From Bacilli bacterium (lineage in GTDB: Bacteria > Bacillota_I > Bacilli_A > RF39 > UBA660): a stretch of 21,372 nt of DNA. This document shows positions 1-5,853 of the stretch, piece by piece. The stretch lies in assembly GCA_029004695.1 (NCBI GenBank), contig JAQVZB010000013.1, forward strand, positions 1-21,372. The letters run 5' to 3'. The notes below the pieces were generated by a model. That model was not told the origin of the DNA and ran no database searches. It saw only the letters and a program-made list of their open reading frames with translations. How positions within the stretch are numbered: the stretch's first letter is position 1; each line of letters opens with the position of its first letter. Both the position numbers and the translations under genes were made by a program.

Positions 1-161
1 GATATGAGTCGTATGCTAGAGGGTTCCAAGGTAATTCCACCGGAGATTTATTTCAAAGCTGGGTTCAAAGTTCAATTGGAGTTAGACCCGTAATTTCAAT
101 TTACTCTCAGACACGAGTAACTGGTACTGGTACAGCTACTGATCCATATATAGTAGTTTAA
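1..161 (+). CDS. C-terminal end of a surface or pilin-like protein (partial)
   Basis: The first complete codon is at position 3 and the frame stays open to a TAA at 159-161, giving about 52 residues of a protein that begins upstream of the window. The visible tail is rich in S, T, G, Q and V and ends in a segment of the form GVRPVIS followed by TGTGTATDPYIVV. From memory, tails reading GVRP-V plus G-D/T-G-T-x-x-x-PY-V/I are common on secreted or prepilin-type proteins of uncultured gut Bacilli, where they look like a C-terminal beta-rich domain. No catalytic residue or anchor (LPXTG, membrane segment) is visible in this piece. A hairpin followed by a T-rich run starts 12 nt after the stop, so the gene is the last of its transcript. 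The family assignment is a weak pattern match; the reading frame itself is secure. Confidence 0.6.
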   Translation, partial: YESYARGFQGNSTGDLFQSWVQSSIGVRPVISIYSQTRVTGTGTATDPYIVV

Positions 162-172
162 TTAACAAAATT

Positions 173-226
173 GAAGTATATTATTTAAATTAAATATATA
201 ATAATTAATACTTCTCTTTTATTTTT
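173..226 (+). terminator. Rho-independent terminator after the partial surface gene
   Basis: The arms GAAGTAT (173-179) and ATACTTC (208-214) pair, and the AT-rich interior can extend the stem. A T-rich run (TCTTTTATTTTT) follows from 215. It lies 11 nt after the stop at 161 and upstream of the next promoter. Confidence 0.6.
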
Positions 227-245
227 AATAATTAAATGTTATAAT
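217..245 (+). promoter_or_regulatory. Extended -10 promoter of the 6S-like RNA
   Basis: A perfect TATAAT at 240-245 is preceded by TG plus one base (237-239), the extended -10 form. The region 17 bp upstream (217-222) is T-rich and only weakly like TTGACA. The predicted start of transcription falls at about 251-253, exactly where the terminal stem of the RNA begins. Confidence 0.65.
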
Positions 246-250
246 ATAAT

Positions 251-417
251 TACCTAGAGGATGGCTAATATAAAACCTAGATATGGTGATAATTGGGAAT
301 CTAATTAGGAGACAGTGTTGAAGACTAATTTTAAATTAGGATCCTAATGTTTTCTATGTGATGCCCACCTATGGTAGAGTAGGTTTAATCACTGAGCTTC
401 CTTTAGGTATTTTTTTT
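251..417 (+). ncRNA. ssrS: Probable 6S RNA
   Basis: This 167-nt stretch between a strong promoter and the tcdA start has no convincing coding content. Its ends form an 11-bp terminal stem: 251-261 (TACCTAGAGGA) pairs with 399-409 (TCCTTTAGGTA) with one G-U, followed by eight T at 410-417. Further inward, AAACCT (273-278) pairs with AGGTTT (381-386) and GGTG (285-288) with CACC (366-369), separated by internal loops; the apex holds alternative TTAGGA/TCCTAA and CTAATT/AATTAG helices. A single long interrupted hairpin of 160-200 nt is the 6S architecture; 6S RNA mimics an open promoter and sequesters the SigA holoenzyme. Location supports this: in Bacillus subtilis a 6S gene lies beside yrvM (tcdA) and yrvN (rarA), and both homologues are here. 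I did not match a sequence consensus, so an unrelated cis-acting leader of tcdA remains possible. Confidence 0.62.
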
Positions 418-429
418 AAAGAGGTTTTT

Positions 430-1101
430 ATGTTTGAACGAATGATTAGTTTAATTGGAAAAGATAAGTTTTCTAAATTACAAACAACTAGTGTTTTAGT
501 AGTTGGTATTGGTGGAGTAGGTGGTTATGCTTTAGAAGCTTTAGCTAGATCTGGGATTATGAATATATCCATAATTGACTATGATAAAATTGAAATATCT
601 AATTTAAATAGACAAATAATATCTTCTAATGATAATATTGGTCATAATAAAGTAGATGTAGCTAAGGAAAGGGTATTAAAAATAAATCCCGACTTAAAAA
701 TATTTACCTTTAATGAAAATTTAAATAAAGATAATATTGATATCATTTTAGAAAATAAATATGATTATATAATCGATGCTTGTGATACAATTGATACCAA
801 AGTTTTATTAATTAAAAAGTTCCTTAAATATAAATATAAATTAATATCATGTATGGGCACAGCTAATAAGACTAACCCGGCATTATTATCAATTACAGAA
901 TTATCTAAAACTAATAATGACCCCATTGCCAAAATATTAAGAAAAAAGGTCAAAGATTTAAAAATAAATAAAAAAATACCAGTCGTTAGTAGTAGTGAAA
1001 CTCCGATAGCCAATAAAAATTTAGGTACTAATAGTTATATACCTGGAATTGCTGGTTTGCTATGTGCTAGCTATGTTATTAATGATATAACAAAAAAGTA
1101 G
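430..1101 (+). CDS. tcdA: tRNA threonylcarbamoyladenosine dehydratase TcdA
   Basis: E1/ThiF/MoeB-like ATP-dependent enzyme that cyclises t6A37 of ANN-decoding tRNAs to ct6A (YgdL/CsdL in E. coli, YrvM in B. subtilis). The 223-aa product begins MFERMISLIGKDKFSKLQ. It carries the nucleotide-binding glycine motif GIGGVGG near residues 26-32, the following acidic strand ending (IIDYDKIEISNLNRQ) with the Arg typical of E1-like folds, and the family segment CMGTANKTNP followed by DPIAKILRKKVK. I chose ATG 430 because AGAGG (420-424) lies just upstream and because MFER matches the family's N-terminus. An in-frame GTG at 358 would add 24 residues read from the 6S-like RNA and is unlikely to be used. 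Its stop codon lies inside the shared terminator with gpsA. Confidence 0.9.
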   Translation: MFERMISLIGKDKFSKLQTTSVLVVGIGGVGGYALEALARSGIMNISIIDYDKIEISNLNRQIISSNDNIGHNKVDVAKERVLKINPDLKIFTFNENLNKDNIDIILENKYDYIIDACDTIDTKVLLIKKFLKYKYKLISCMGTANKTNPALLSITELSKTNNDPIAKILRKKVKDLKINKKIPVVSSSETPIANKNLGTNSYIPGIAGLLCASYVINDITKK

Positions 1102-1119
1102 AGTAATCTACTTTTTTTT
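1092..1119. terminator. Bidirectional terminator between tcdA and gpsA
   Basis: The arms GTAGA (1098-1102) and TCTAC (1107-1111) close a GTAA loop, flanked by A6 on the left and T8 on the right, so it works on both strands. The TAG of tcdA (1099-1101) and the TAG of gpsA (minus strand, 1110-1108) each lie in one arm. Confidence 0.85.
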
Positions 1120-2076
1120 GATTAAAAAATCTACTAAAAGGTTAGGATCAGCATCTTTCATGATAATTTTATAGATTAAATCAATAACCGGCATTTTTAT
1201 TTTTTTTCTTCTTAAAAGAGTATAAATTGATTTTAAAGTATAATATCCTTCAACGGTATTCATCTCTAAGTATTTATTAGCTTTTTCTTTTTTTCCTTGA
1301 CCTATTAAAATTCCATAAGAATAATTACGACTTTTTTCACTAGTACAAGTTAAAAGTAAATCTCCGATTCCGGCAAAAGAAAGAATTGTTTTTTTCTTTC
1401 CCCCAAGTCCATTAATTAATTCTTTAATATCGTGCATCGATTCAACTATTAAAAAACTTCTCGTTGATTCATTATATCCTAAACCGTTTAATATCCCAGA
1501 TGCTACCGCAATTATATTTTTAATTGAACCACAGATTTCAATCCCAACAATATCTGAACTATTTCTAAGTTTTATCGTATCACTTGCTAAGACTTTTTTA
1601 ATTTTAGCTTTCGTTTTAAATGATTTAGAAGCAATAGCAAAACCAATAGGTTCATTATTTATAACATCAATTGCAAAAGAAGGACCAGAGATAACTGAAA
1701 TATATTTAGTTTTGATATAATCATTAAATACTTGATGAACAAATTTACAACTCTCTTGTTCGATACCTTTACTACCAATACAAAAATGCATTTTATCATT
1801 AATATAAGGTTTCATATTTGCAGCAACTTCGCCAACATATTTAGCTGCAACCATGATAAAGACTATTTCAGTATTTCTTAAAGCTTCTTTATAACTATTA
1901 GTAAATTTAATGTCTTTAGGTGTTTTTTCACCCGGAAAGATTTCTTTTTTACCTTTTCGAAGTAAGTTTACTTCTTCTAGACTATGGGTCCACATCGTAA
2001 TATTATTGCCATTTTTATGAAGCATTTTAGCTATGGCATAACCAAAAACTCCAGTTCCTATTACTGTTACATTCAA
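1108..2076 (-). CDS. gpsA: Glycerol-3-phosphate dehydrogenase [NAD(P)+]
   Basis: Reduces dihydroxyacetone phosphate to sn-glycerol-3-phosphate, the backbone of phospholipids and of glycerol-phosphate polymers. At 322 aa it has near-normal family length. Visible motifs are the Rossmann glycine loop GTGVFG (7-12), the catalytic-region lysines K103 (GSKG) and K186 (SIKNIIA), SGPSFA (130-135), and GIGDLLLT (236-243) followed by SRN (249-251), which contacts substrate in the family. The helix after the catalytic region is unusual: where most GpsA proteins read ALITRGL this one reads FLIVESM, preceded by a two-residue insertion. The start is TTG at 2076, read in the overlap TTGA with the rarA stop and preceded by GAGGA at good spacing; no ATG in frame fits better. 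The overlap implies translational coupling with rarA. Confidence 0.92.
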   Translation of the reverse strand: MNVTVIGTGVFGYAIAKMLHKNGNNITMWTHSLEEVNLLRKGKKEIFPGEKTPKDIKFTNSYKEALRNTEIVFIMVAAKYVGEVAANMKPYINDKMHFCIGSKGIEQESCKFVHQVFNDYIKTKYISVISGPSFAIDVINNEPIGFAIASKSFKTKAKIKKVLASDTIKLRNSSDIVGIEICGSIKNIIAVASGILNGLGYNESTRSFLIVESMHDIKELINGLGGKKKTILSFAGIGDLLLTCTSEKSRNYSYGILIGQGKKEKANKYLEMNTVEGYYTLKSIYTLLRRKKIKMPVIDLIYKIIMKDADPNLLVDFLIKKK

Positions 2077-3272
2077 TTTTTGTTCCTCATTTCGTTATTT
2101 ATTTTATTTAAATTGTTTTCATAATGATTTAATTTAGCTTTGTAAAATTTTAGGTCTTTTATTTCATTAGGTAAATATTGTTGATCAACATAGTAATTTT
2201 TATAATTATGGGGATATTTATAATCTTTACTGGATGTTTTGATATGATTTGGAACATTACCATTATTTCCTTTTCTTATCGTATTTATTGCACTGTCTAT
2301 TGCTATTATAGCACTATTACTTTTAGGGGATAAGGCCATTTCAATAACCACAACTGATAAAGGAATTCTTCCTTCAGGTAACCCTAGTAAATTAACTGCT
2401 TCAATTGCAGCTGCTACTTTAGGACCAATTCCCGGATTAGCTAGACCAATATCTTCATATGCTATAACGGTTAATCTTCTAAAAATTATATCTAAATCTT
2501 CTGCTTCAAGTAAAAGACCTAAATAATATAAAGAAGCATTAACATCACTACCTCTAATTGATTTTTGAAAAGCACTTATAATATCATAATAATTAGAATC
2601 ATTTTTATCTAAATAAATAACTGGTTTAGAATTTATTGCTTTTAAAACTTCAACAGTAACATTACCATCATCAGTACTATAATAAGCCATTTCTAATAGA
2701 TTTAAAGCCGTTCTTAAATCACCTGAAGATAATTCGACAATGGCATTAATAACATCAGTTTTTACTTTAATATTATCTAAATAATTAAGACCTTTTTTTA
2801 GACCTTTTTTAATATCTTCAGCAGTTAAAGGATTAACTTTAAATATTTGACATCTGCTTCTAATTGCGGGATTAATCGAATGATAAGGATTAGAAGTTGT
2901 CAGACCAATAATAATTATTAAACCACTTTCAATATAGGGAAGTAAGATATCTTGTTTATCTTTATTCATCCGGTGTATTTCATCAATAACTAAAATAATT
3001 TCACCTAACATTTTAGCTTCTTCAATGACAATATCAAAATCTCTTTTATTATTAATTACGGCGTTAAGTAAACGATAATTTTTATTAAGTTCATTAATAA
3101 TAGCTTCGGCTAAAGAGGTTTTACCTGTCCCAGGAGCACCATATAAAATCATCGAATATATTTTATTATTTTTAATTAAATTACTTATTATTTTATTATT
3201 TCCAACTAAATGGTCTTGGCCAATAATATCTTTTAATTTTTTAGGTCGCATTTTATTTGCTAGTAATTCCAT
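2073..3272 (-). CDS. rarA: Replication-associated recombination protein A (RarA/MgsA AAA+ ATPase)
   Basis: Clamp-loader-like AAA+ ATPase that acts at stalled replication forks (MgsA in E. coli, YrvN in B. subtilis). The 399-aa product has Walker A GAPGTGKT (45-52), Walker B ILVIDEIH (93-100), sensor 1 TTSNP (125-129) and the arginine-finger SRC (139-141). The C-terminal half carries the tetramerisation region of the family, including RGSDVNASLYYLGLLLEAEDLDIIFRRL and the GLPEGRIPLS segment. Length is slightly below the usual 420-440 residues. The ATG at 3272 follows GGTGAT (3283-3278) at short spacing. It is the first gene of a rarA-gpsA pair with a 4-nt overlap and is divergent from the recombinase gene. 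RarA next to YrvM/TcdA and 6S RNA matches Bacillus gene order. Confidence 0.94.
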   Translation of the reverse strand: MELLANKMRPKKLKDIIGQDHLVGNNKIISNLIKNNKIYSMILYGAPGTGKTSLAEAIINELNKNYRLLNAVINNKRDFDIVIEEAKMLGEIILVIDEIHRMNKDKQDILLPYIESGLIIIIGLTTSNPYHSINPAIRSRCQIFKVNPLTAEDIKKGLKKGLNYLDNIKVKTDVINAIVELSSGDLRTALNLLEMAYYSTDDGNVTVEVLKAINSKPVIYLDKNDSNYYDIISAFQKSIRGSDVNASLYYLGLLLEAEDLDIIFRRLTVIAYEDIGLANPGIGPKVAAAIEAVNLLGLPEGRIPLSVVVIEMALSPKSNSAIIAIDSAINTIRKGNNGNVPNHIKTSSKDYKYPHNYKNYYVDQQYLPNEIKDLKFYKAKLNHYENNLNKINNEMRNKN

Positions 3273-3277
3273 TACTA

Positions 3278-3296
3278 ATCACCATTTATAATTATA
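3278..3296 (-). promoter_or_regulatory. rarA -10 box directly upstream of the SD
   Basis: On the minus strand TATAAT (3296-3291) is followed after 7 nt by GGTGAT (3283-3278) and then the ATG at 3272. No good -35 is seen at 16-18 bp. A start about 7 nt below the -10 would put the 5' end of the mRNA at the SD. Confidence 0.45.
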
Positions 3297-3304
3297 TAAT
3301 ATAT

Positions 3305-3346
3305 TTGCTAATTTTTCTATATGTATGTATAATTTAAAATAGGTGG
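3305..3346 (+). promoter_or_regulatory. Promoter and SD of the Xer-type recombinase
   Basis: TTGCTA (3305-3310), 17 bp, then TATAAT (3328-3333): a good SigA-type promoter. AGGTGG (3341-3346) follows 7 nt after the -10 box, 5 nt before the ATG at 3352. The predicted transcript therefore begins almost exactly at the SD. Confidence 0.7.
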
Positions 3347-3351
3347 TATAC

Positions 3352-4227
3352 ATGGAAAATAAGTCATTTTTACTAATTGATAAATTTATTAATTATTTAG
3401 CAATTGAGAGAAATTATTCCGAAAATACTATTAATTCTTATCAAAGTGAAATAACTAAATTTGCATTATTCTATAAAGAAGACATAAGTAAAGCTAATAC
3501 TAAAGATTTAAAAAATTATTTAGAATTAAATAATCAATTAAGTAGTAAAACTTTAGCTCATAAAATAAGTTCTTTAAAAGCTTTTTATAATTATTTATTA
3601 AGAGAAGAAATAATAACAAATAATCCAGCTACTTATTTAATAAGACCTAAAAACACTTTAAAACTTCCAGATGTTCTTAATCTAGAAGAGGTAAGCTTAT
3701 TACTTGATATTAATATTAATACTCCTTATAATGCTCGAGATAAAGCTATTTTAGAATTATTATATTCTACGGGGATAAGAATATCTGAATTAATTAAATT
3801 AGAGCATGCTAATATTGATTTTGATTCTTGTCTTATTAGAGTAATGGGGAAGGGGAGAAAAGAAAGAATTATTCCCATGGGAGATTATACCATCGATGCA
3901 TTAAATAACTATGTAAAAAATTATCGTCCTTTAATAAATAAAAGAAAAAATAATTATCTTTTTATAAATAAAAGTGGAAATAAAATAAGTCGTCAATTTA
4001 TCTTTAAAATGATTAAAAAAGAATGCTTAAAAAAAGGTATTAAGAAGAATATTTCTCCTCATACCTTACGTCATACTTTCGCAACCCATCTTTTAAAAAA
4101 TGGAGCTGACTTAAGAATTATTCAAGAACTACTTGGTCATGAAAATTTATCCACTACTCAGATATATACTCATATTTCAAAAGATAAGTTACAATCTGAG
4201 TATAATAATATTCATCCTAGAAATTAA
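3352..4227 (+). CDS. xerD: Tyrosine recombinase of the XerC/XerD type
   Basis: Site-specific recombinase that resolves chromosome dimers at dif. The 291-aa product has an N-terminal SAM-like core-binding domain (about 4-88, containing FINYLAIERNYSENTINSY) and a C-terminal catalytic domain with the full set of residues: R143 (GIRISEL), K168 (GKGRKER), H237 and R240 (HTLRH), H263 (LGHENL) and the nucleophile Y272 (IYTH). Length and spacing fit housekeeping Xer proteins and not phage integrases, which are usually longer. I chose ATG 3352 because AGGTGG lies 5 nt upstream; the in-frame GTG at 3343 is within that SD. No att sites or phage genes flank it. Whether it is XerC, XerD or a single-Xer protein cannot be decided here, so the symbol is provisional. 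Its stop overlaps the stop of the small convergent gene. Confidence 0.88.
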   Translation: MENKSFLLIDKFINYLAIERNYSENTINSYQSEITKFALFYKEDISKANTKDLKNYLELNNQLSSKTLAHKISSLKAFYNYLLREEIITNNPATYLIRPKNTLKLPDVLNLEEVSLLLDININTPYNARDKAILELLYSTGIRISELIKLEHANIDFDSCLIRVMGKGRKERIIPMGDYTIDALNNYVKNYRPLINKRKNNYLFINKSGNKISRQFIFKMIKKECLKKGIKKNISPHTLRHTFATHLLKNGADLRIIQELLGHENLSTTQIYTHISKDKLQSEYNNIHPRN

Positions 4228-4370
4228 TTGTAGTTATTTCTACTATTAGCATTGTTAGAATTATTATTGCTATTTGAACTATTGCTTCTAGCTCTAGAAT
4301 TTGATCTTGCATTATTATTATTTCTTGATGATGATTTAGATCTTGCTTGATTTTTAGCTTTACTGTTCAT
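4224..4370 (-). CDS. 48-aa N/S/R-rich basic protein, function unknown
   Basis: A short gene starting ATG at 4370 with an ideal SD, GGAGGT (4383-4378), 7 nt upstream, and ending TAA at 4226-4224. The product begins MNSKAKNQARSKSSSR and consists almost wholly of Asn, Ser, Arg, Ala and Lys, with repeated ARS and NARS units and a C-terminal NNYN. It is strongly basic, has no membrane segment or signal peptide and looks intrinsically disordered, suggesting nucleic-acid binding. The composition is reminiscent of minor small acid-soluble spore proteins (short, N/Q/S/K-rich), but I do not recognise a named family. Upstream lies a sigma-G-like promoter candidate. The gene overlaps the end of the recombinase gene by three bases. 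The consensus SD and clean frame make it likely to be real; the spore link is inference. Confidence 0.68.
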   Translation of the reverse strand: MNSKAKNQARSKSSSRNNNNARSNSRARSNSSNSNNNSNNANSRNNYN

Positions 4371-4389
4371 ACTAATTACCTCCTATTAA

Positions 4390-4419
4390 TATTATGGTTT
4401 TTTTTAAAGTAATAATTCA
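4390..4419 (-). promoter_or_regulatory. Sigma-G-like promoter candidate for the 48-aa gene
   Basis: On the minus strand TGAATT (4419-4414), 17 bp, then CATAATA (4396-4390). From memory the sigma-G class is close to TGAATA-17/18-CATACTA, so each box deviates by one base. It ends 7 nt before the SD. In such AT-rich DNA a chance match is possible. Confidence 0.4.
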
Positions 4420-4448
4420 TTAAACATAATTATTTTTCATGGTAATAT

Positions 4449-4477
4449 TTGGTTTAAATAGTCTTTTTTTTTATGAT
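4449..4477 (+). promoter_or_regulatory. Promoter candidate for the ZIP transporter
   Basis: TTGGTT (4449-4454), 17 bp, TATGAT (4472-4477). The -10 matches 5 of 6 and the -35 only 3 of 6. Transcription would start near 4484, only about 12 nt before the ATG, leaving no room for a normal SD, and none is seen. Confidence 0.4.
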
Positions 4478-4495
4478 TTTTCATATTAATTAAAT

Positions 4496-5245
4496 ATGGA
4501 AATATTAATTGCGTTAACAATTAGTCTTGTAGCTGGTTTATCAACTGTAGTAGGGGCTTTATTTATTTTTTATAAACCAGCAAATATAAATAATTTTATT
4601 GGGTCTTGTTTAGCTTTTTCAGCTACTATTATGATATTAATATCAGTAACTGAATTAATACCAGAAGGTTTTATTTATATTAAATATAAATATAGTTTTA
4701 TTTTAGCTATTTTTATCTTAATAGGGATGTTATTTATTGGTAATCTTATATCAAGTACTTTAAATAAAAAAATCGATAAAATTACTAAAACTAGTAGTAA
4801 TTTATATAAAGTAGGTATTTTAAGTATGATAGTATTAATGATTCATAACTTCCCTGAAGGTATATTAACTTTTTTAGGCTCAATGATTGATATTAATTTT
4901 GGTTTATCAATTGCAACATCAATAATGTTACATAATATACCCGAAGGTATAGCAATTGCTATCCCTATCTATTATGCCACTAAATCAAAGAAAAAAGCGG
5001 TCAAAAATGTCTTTTTAAGTGGTTTATCGGAACCGATTGGAGCATTATTAGCATGGATCTTTTTATATCGATATTTAGATAATTTTATTATCAGTATCAT
5101 ATTATTATTTGTAGCAGCTTTAATGATTAGTATCGCTATTAATGATATCTTTGAAGAAGCTAATAAATATTCAAGAAAAAGTGTTTTAGTAGGAATATTC
5201 TTAGCAAGTATATTTTTTACGATAAATTCATTCATATTTAATTGA
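4496..5245 (+). CDS. ZIP-family metal transporter (ZupT-like)
   Basis: Divalent metal (zinc, possibly iron or manganese) importer of the cytoplasmic membrane. The 249-aa protein has about eight hydrophobic segments. It carries both metal-site motifs of the bacterial ZIP group: HNFPEG (117-122) in the fourth segment and HNIPEG (146-151) in the fifth, plus the glutamate in SGLSEPIGA (E179-E180 region). The intracellular loop between segments three and four is short and lysine-rich, without the His cluster of many eukaryotic ZIPs. The ATG at 4496 has no recognisable SD; it may be translated from a very short leader. It is divergent from the 48-aa gene and convergent with the DUF2726-like gene. 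Metal specificity cannot be read from the sequence. Confidence 0.88.
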   Translation: MEILIALTISLVAGLSTVVGALFIFYKPANINNFIGSCLAFSATIMILISVTELIPEGFIYIKYKYSFILAIFILIGMLFIGNLISSTLNKKIDKITKTSSNLYKVGILSMIVLMIHNFPEGILTFLGSMIDINFGLSIATSIMLHNIPEGIAIAIPIYYATKSKKKAVKNVFLSGLSEPIGALLAWIFLYRYLDNFIISIILLFVAALMISIAINDIFEEANKYSRKSVLVGIFLASIFFTINSFIFN

Positions 5246-5261
5246 TAGAGTAGGAGAGACT

Positions 5262-5290
5262 AAAAAAACCAGTACATTTACTGGTTTTGC
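5262..5290. terminator. Bidirectional terminator between the ZIP gene and the DUF2726-like gene
   Basis: The arms AAAACCAGTA (5265-5274) and TACTGGTTTT (5279-5288) close a four-base loop. A run of A precedes it, so the minus-strand transcript ends in U. The stop of the minus-strand gene (5280-5278) lies in the loop and arm. Confidence 0.85.
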
Positions 5291-5784
5291 ATTTTTATCG
5301 ATTGATTTATTCTATTTAATACATAATCTTTTTCATTAGGATAACAAGAATAAAATGTCATTAGTTTAATATCTGCATCGTTACAAATTTTTTTAACTTT
5401 TAAATCTCTATCTTTTCTACCATTATAATTATGAGTGTTATCATTAAGTTCAATTAATAATAATAGTTTTTTATAATCTTTTGTGAATATACCAAAGTCT
5501 ATTACTCGATATAATTCATTTTGATAGCGATAGGGGCTATTTTTTTTTATTACAGAAGCTAAATTAACTTGTGGTACGATATTATATTTTGTTTCTAATT
5601 CAATTATTTTATTATAGAATTCATACTCATTAAGTGTCATAAAATTTTTGTTTGTGTAATAAATTTGAGAATTTAAGCGAGAATTATAATTAATATTATT
5701 TAATGAATTTTTAATTTTAGTTATGATATAAGTAATAAAGTAGAGTAATAGCAAAAATAATATAAGTGTTAGAATACTATCCAT
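5278..5784 (-). CDS. Membrane-anchored DUF2726-like protein (PD-(D/E)XK-type fold)
   Basis: 168 aa. Residues 3-22 form one hydrophobic segment, followed by a basic linker (23-40) and a soluble domain. The domain has the features of DUF2726: a start like LNEYEFYNKI (51-60), then PQVNLASVI (71-79), then a VIDFGIF strand with D96, then LLLIELND with E112 and D115, H118, and a basic RKDRDLKVKKIC helix. The D-x(15)-E-x-N pattern resembles a PD-(D/E)XK nuclease core. The biochemical role of DUF2726 is not established; nuclease activity is an inference from the fold. The ATG at 5784 is preceded by AGGA. The gene seems monocistronic, between the XRE regulator and a shared terminator. The N-terminal anchor would place the domain in the cytoplasm at the membrane. 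Confidence 0.68.
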   Translation of the reverse strand: MDSILTLILFLLLLYFITYIITKIKNSLNNINYNSRLNSQIYYTNKNFMTLNEYEFYNKIIELETKYNIVPQVNLASVIKKNSPYRYQNELYRVIDFGIFTKDYKKLLLLIELNDNTHNYNGRKDRDLKVKKICNDADIKLMTFYSCYPNEKDYVLNRINQSIKMQNQ

Positions 5785-5824
5785 TTTTATTCCTTTCTAT
5801 TATTATTAAGTTAACATAACATAC

Positions 5825-5830
5825 ATTATA
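5825..5830 (-). promoter_or_regulatory. -10 candidate for the DUF2726-like gene
   Basis: TATAAT on the minus strand (5830-5825), about 40 nt before the ATG, with no convincing -35. It lies in the 69-nt gap after the XRE gene. Confidence 0.35.
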
Positions 5831-5853
5831 GGAAGCTATATATTTCTTAAATA

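Noticed and set aside
310..345. Palindrome ATTAGGATCCTAAT as an operator
   Set aside because: It lies inside the 6S-like RNA and is better explained as part of its apical pairing.
358..429. In-frame N-terminal extension of tcdA from a GTG at 358
   Set aside because: It would read through the 6S-like RNA, has no SD, and ATG 430 has AGAGG and the family N-terminus.
765..1013. 82-codon minus-strand open frame inside tcdA
   Set aside because: It is antisense to a conserved gene, has no SD and no recognisable product.
3352..4227. Xer-type gene as integrase of a mobile element
   Set aside because: Length and motifs fit housekeeping Xer; no att repeats, phage or transfer genes nearby.
4240..4350. 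Low-complexity AAT/AGA-rich stretch as a possible repeat array
   Set aside because: It is explained by the N/S/R-rich coding sequence of the 48-aa gene; the units are irregular.
4972..5235. 87-codon minus-strand open frame inside the ZIP gene
   Set aside because: The hydrophobic content mirrors the ZIP membrane helices; no SD and no independent signal.
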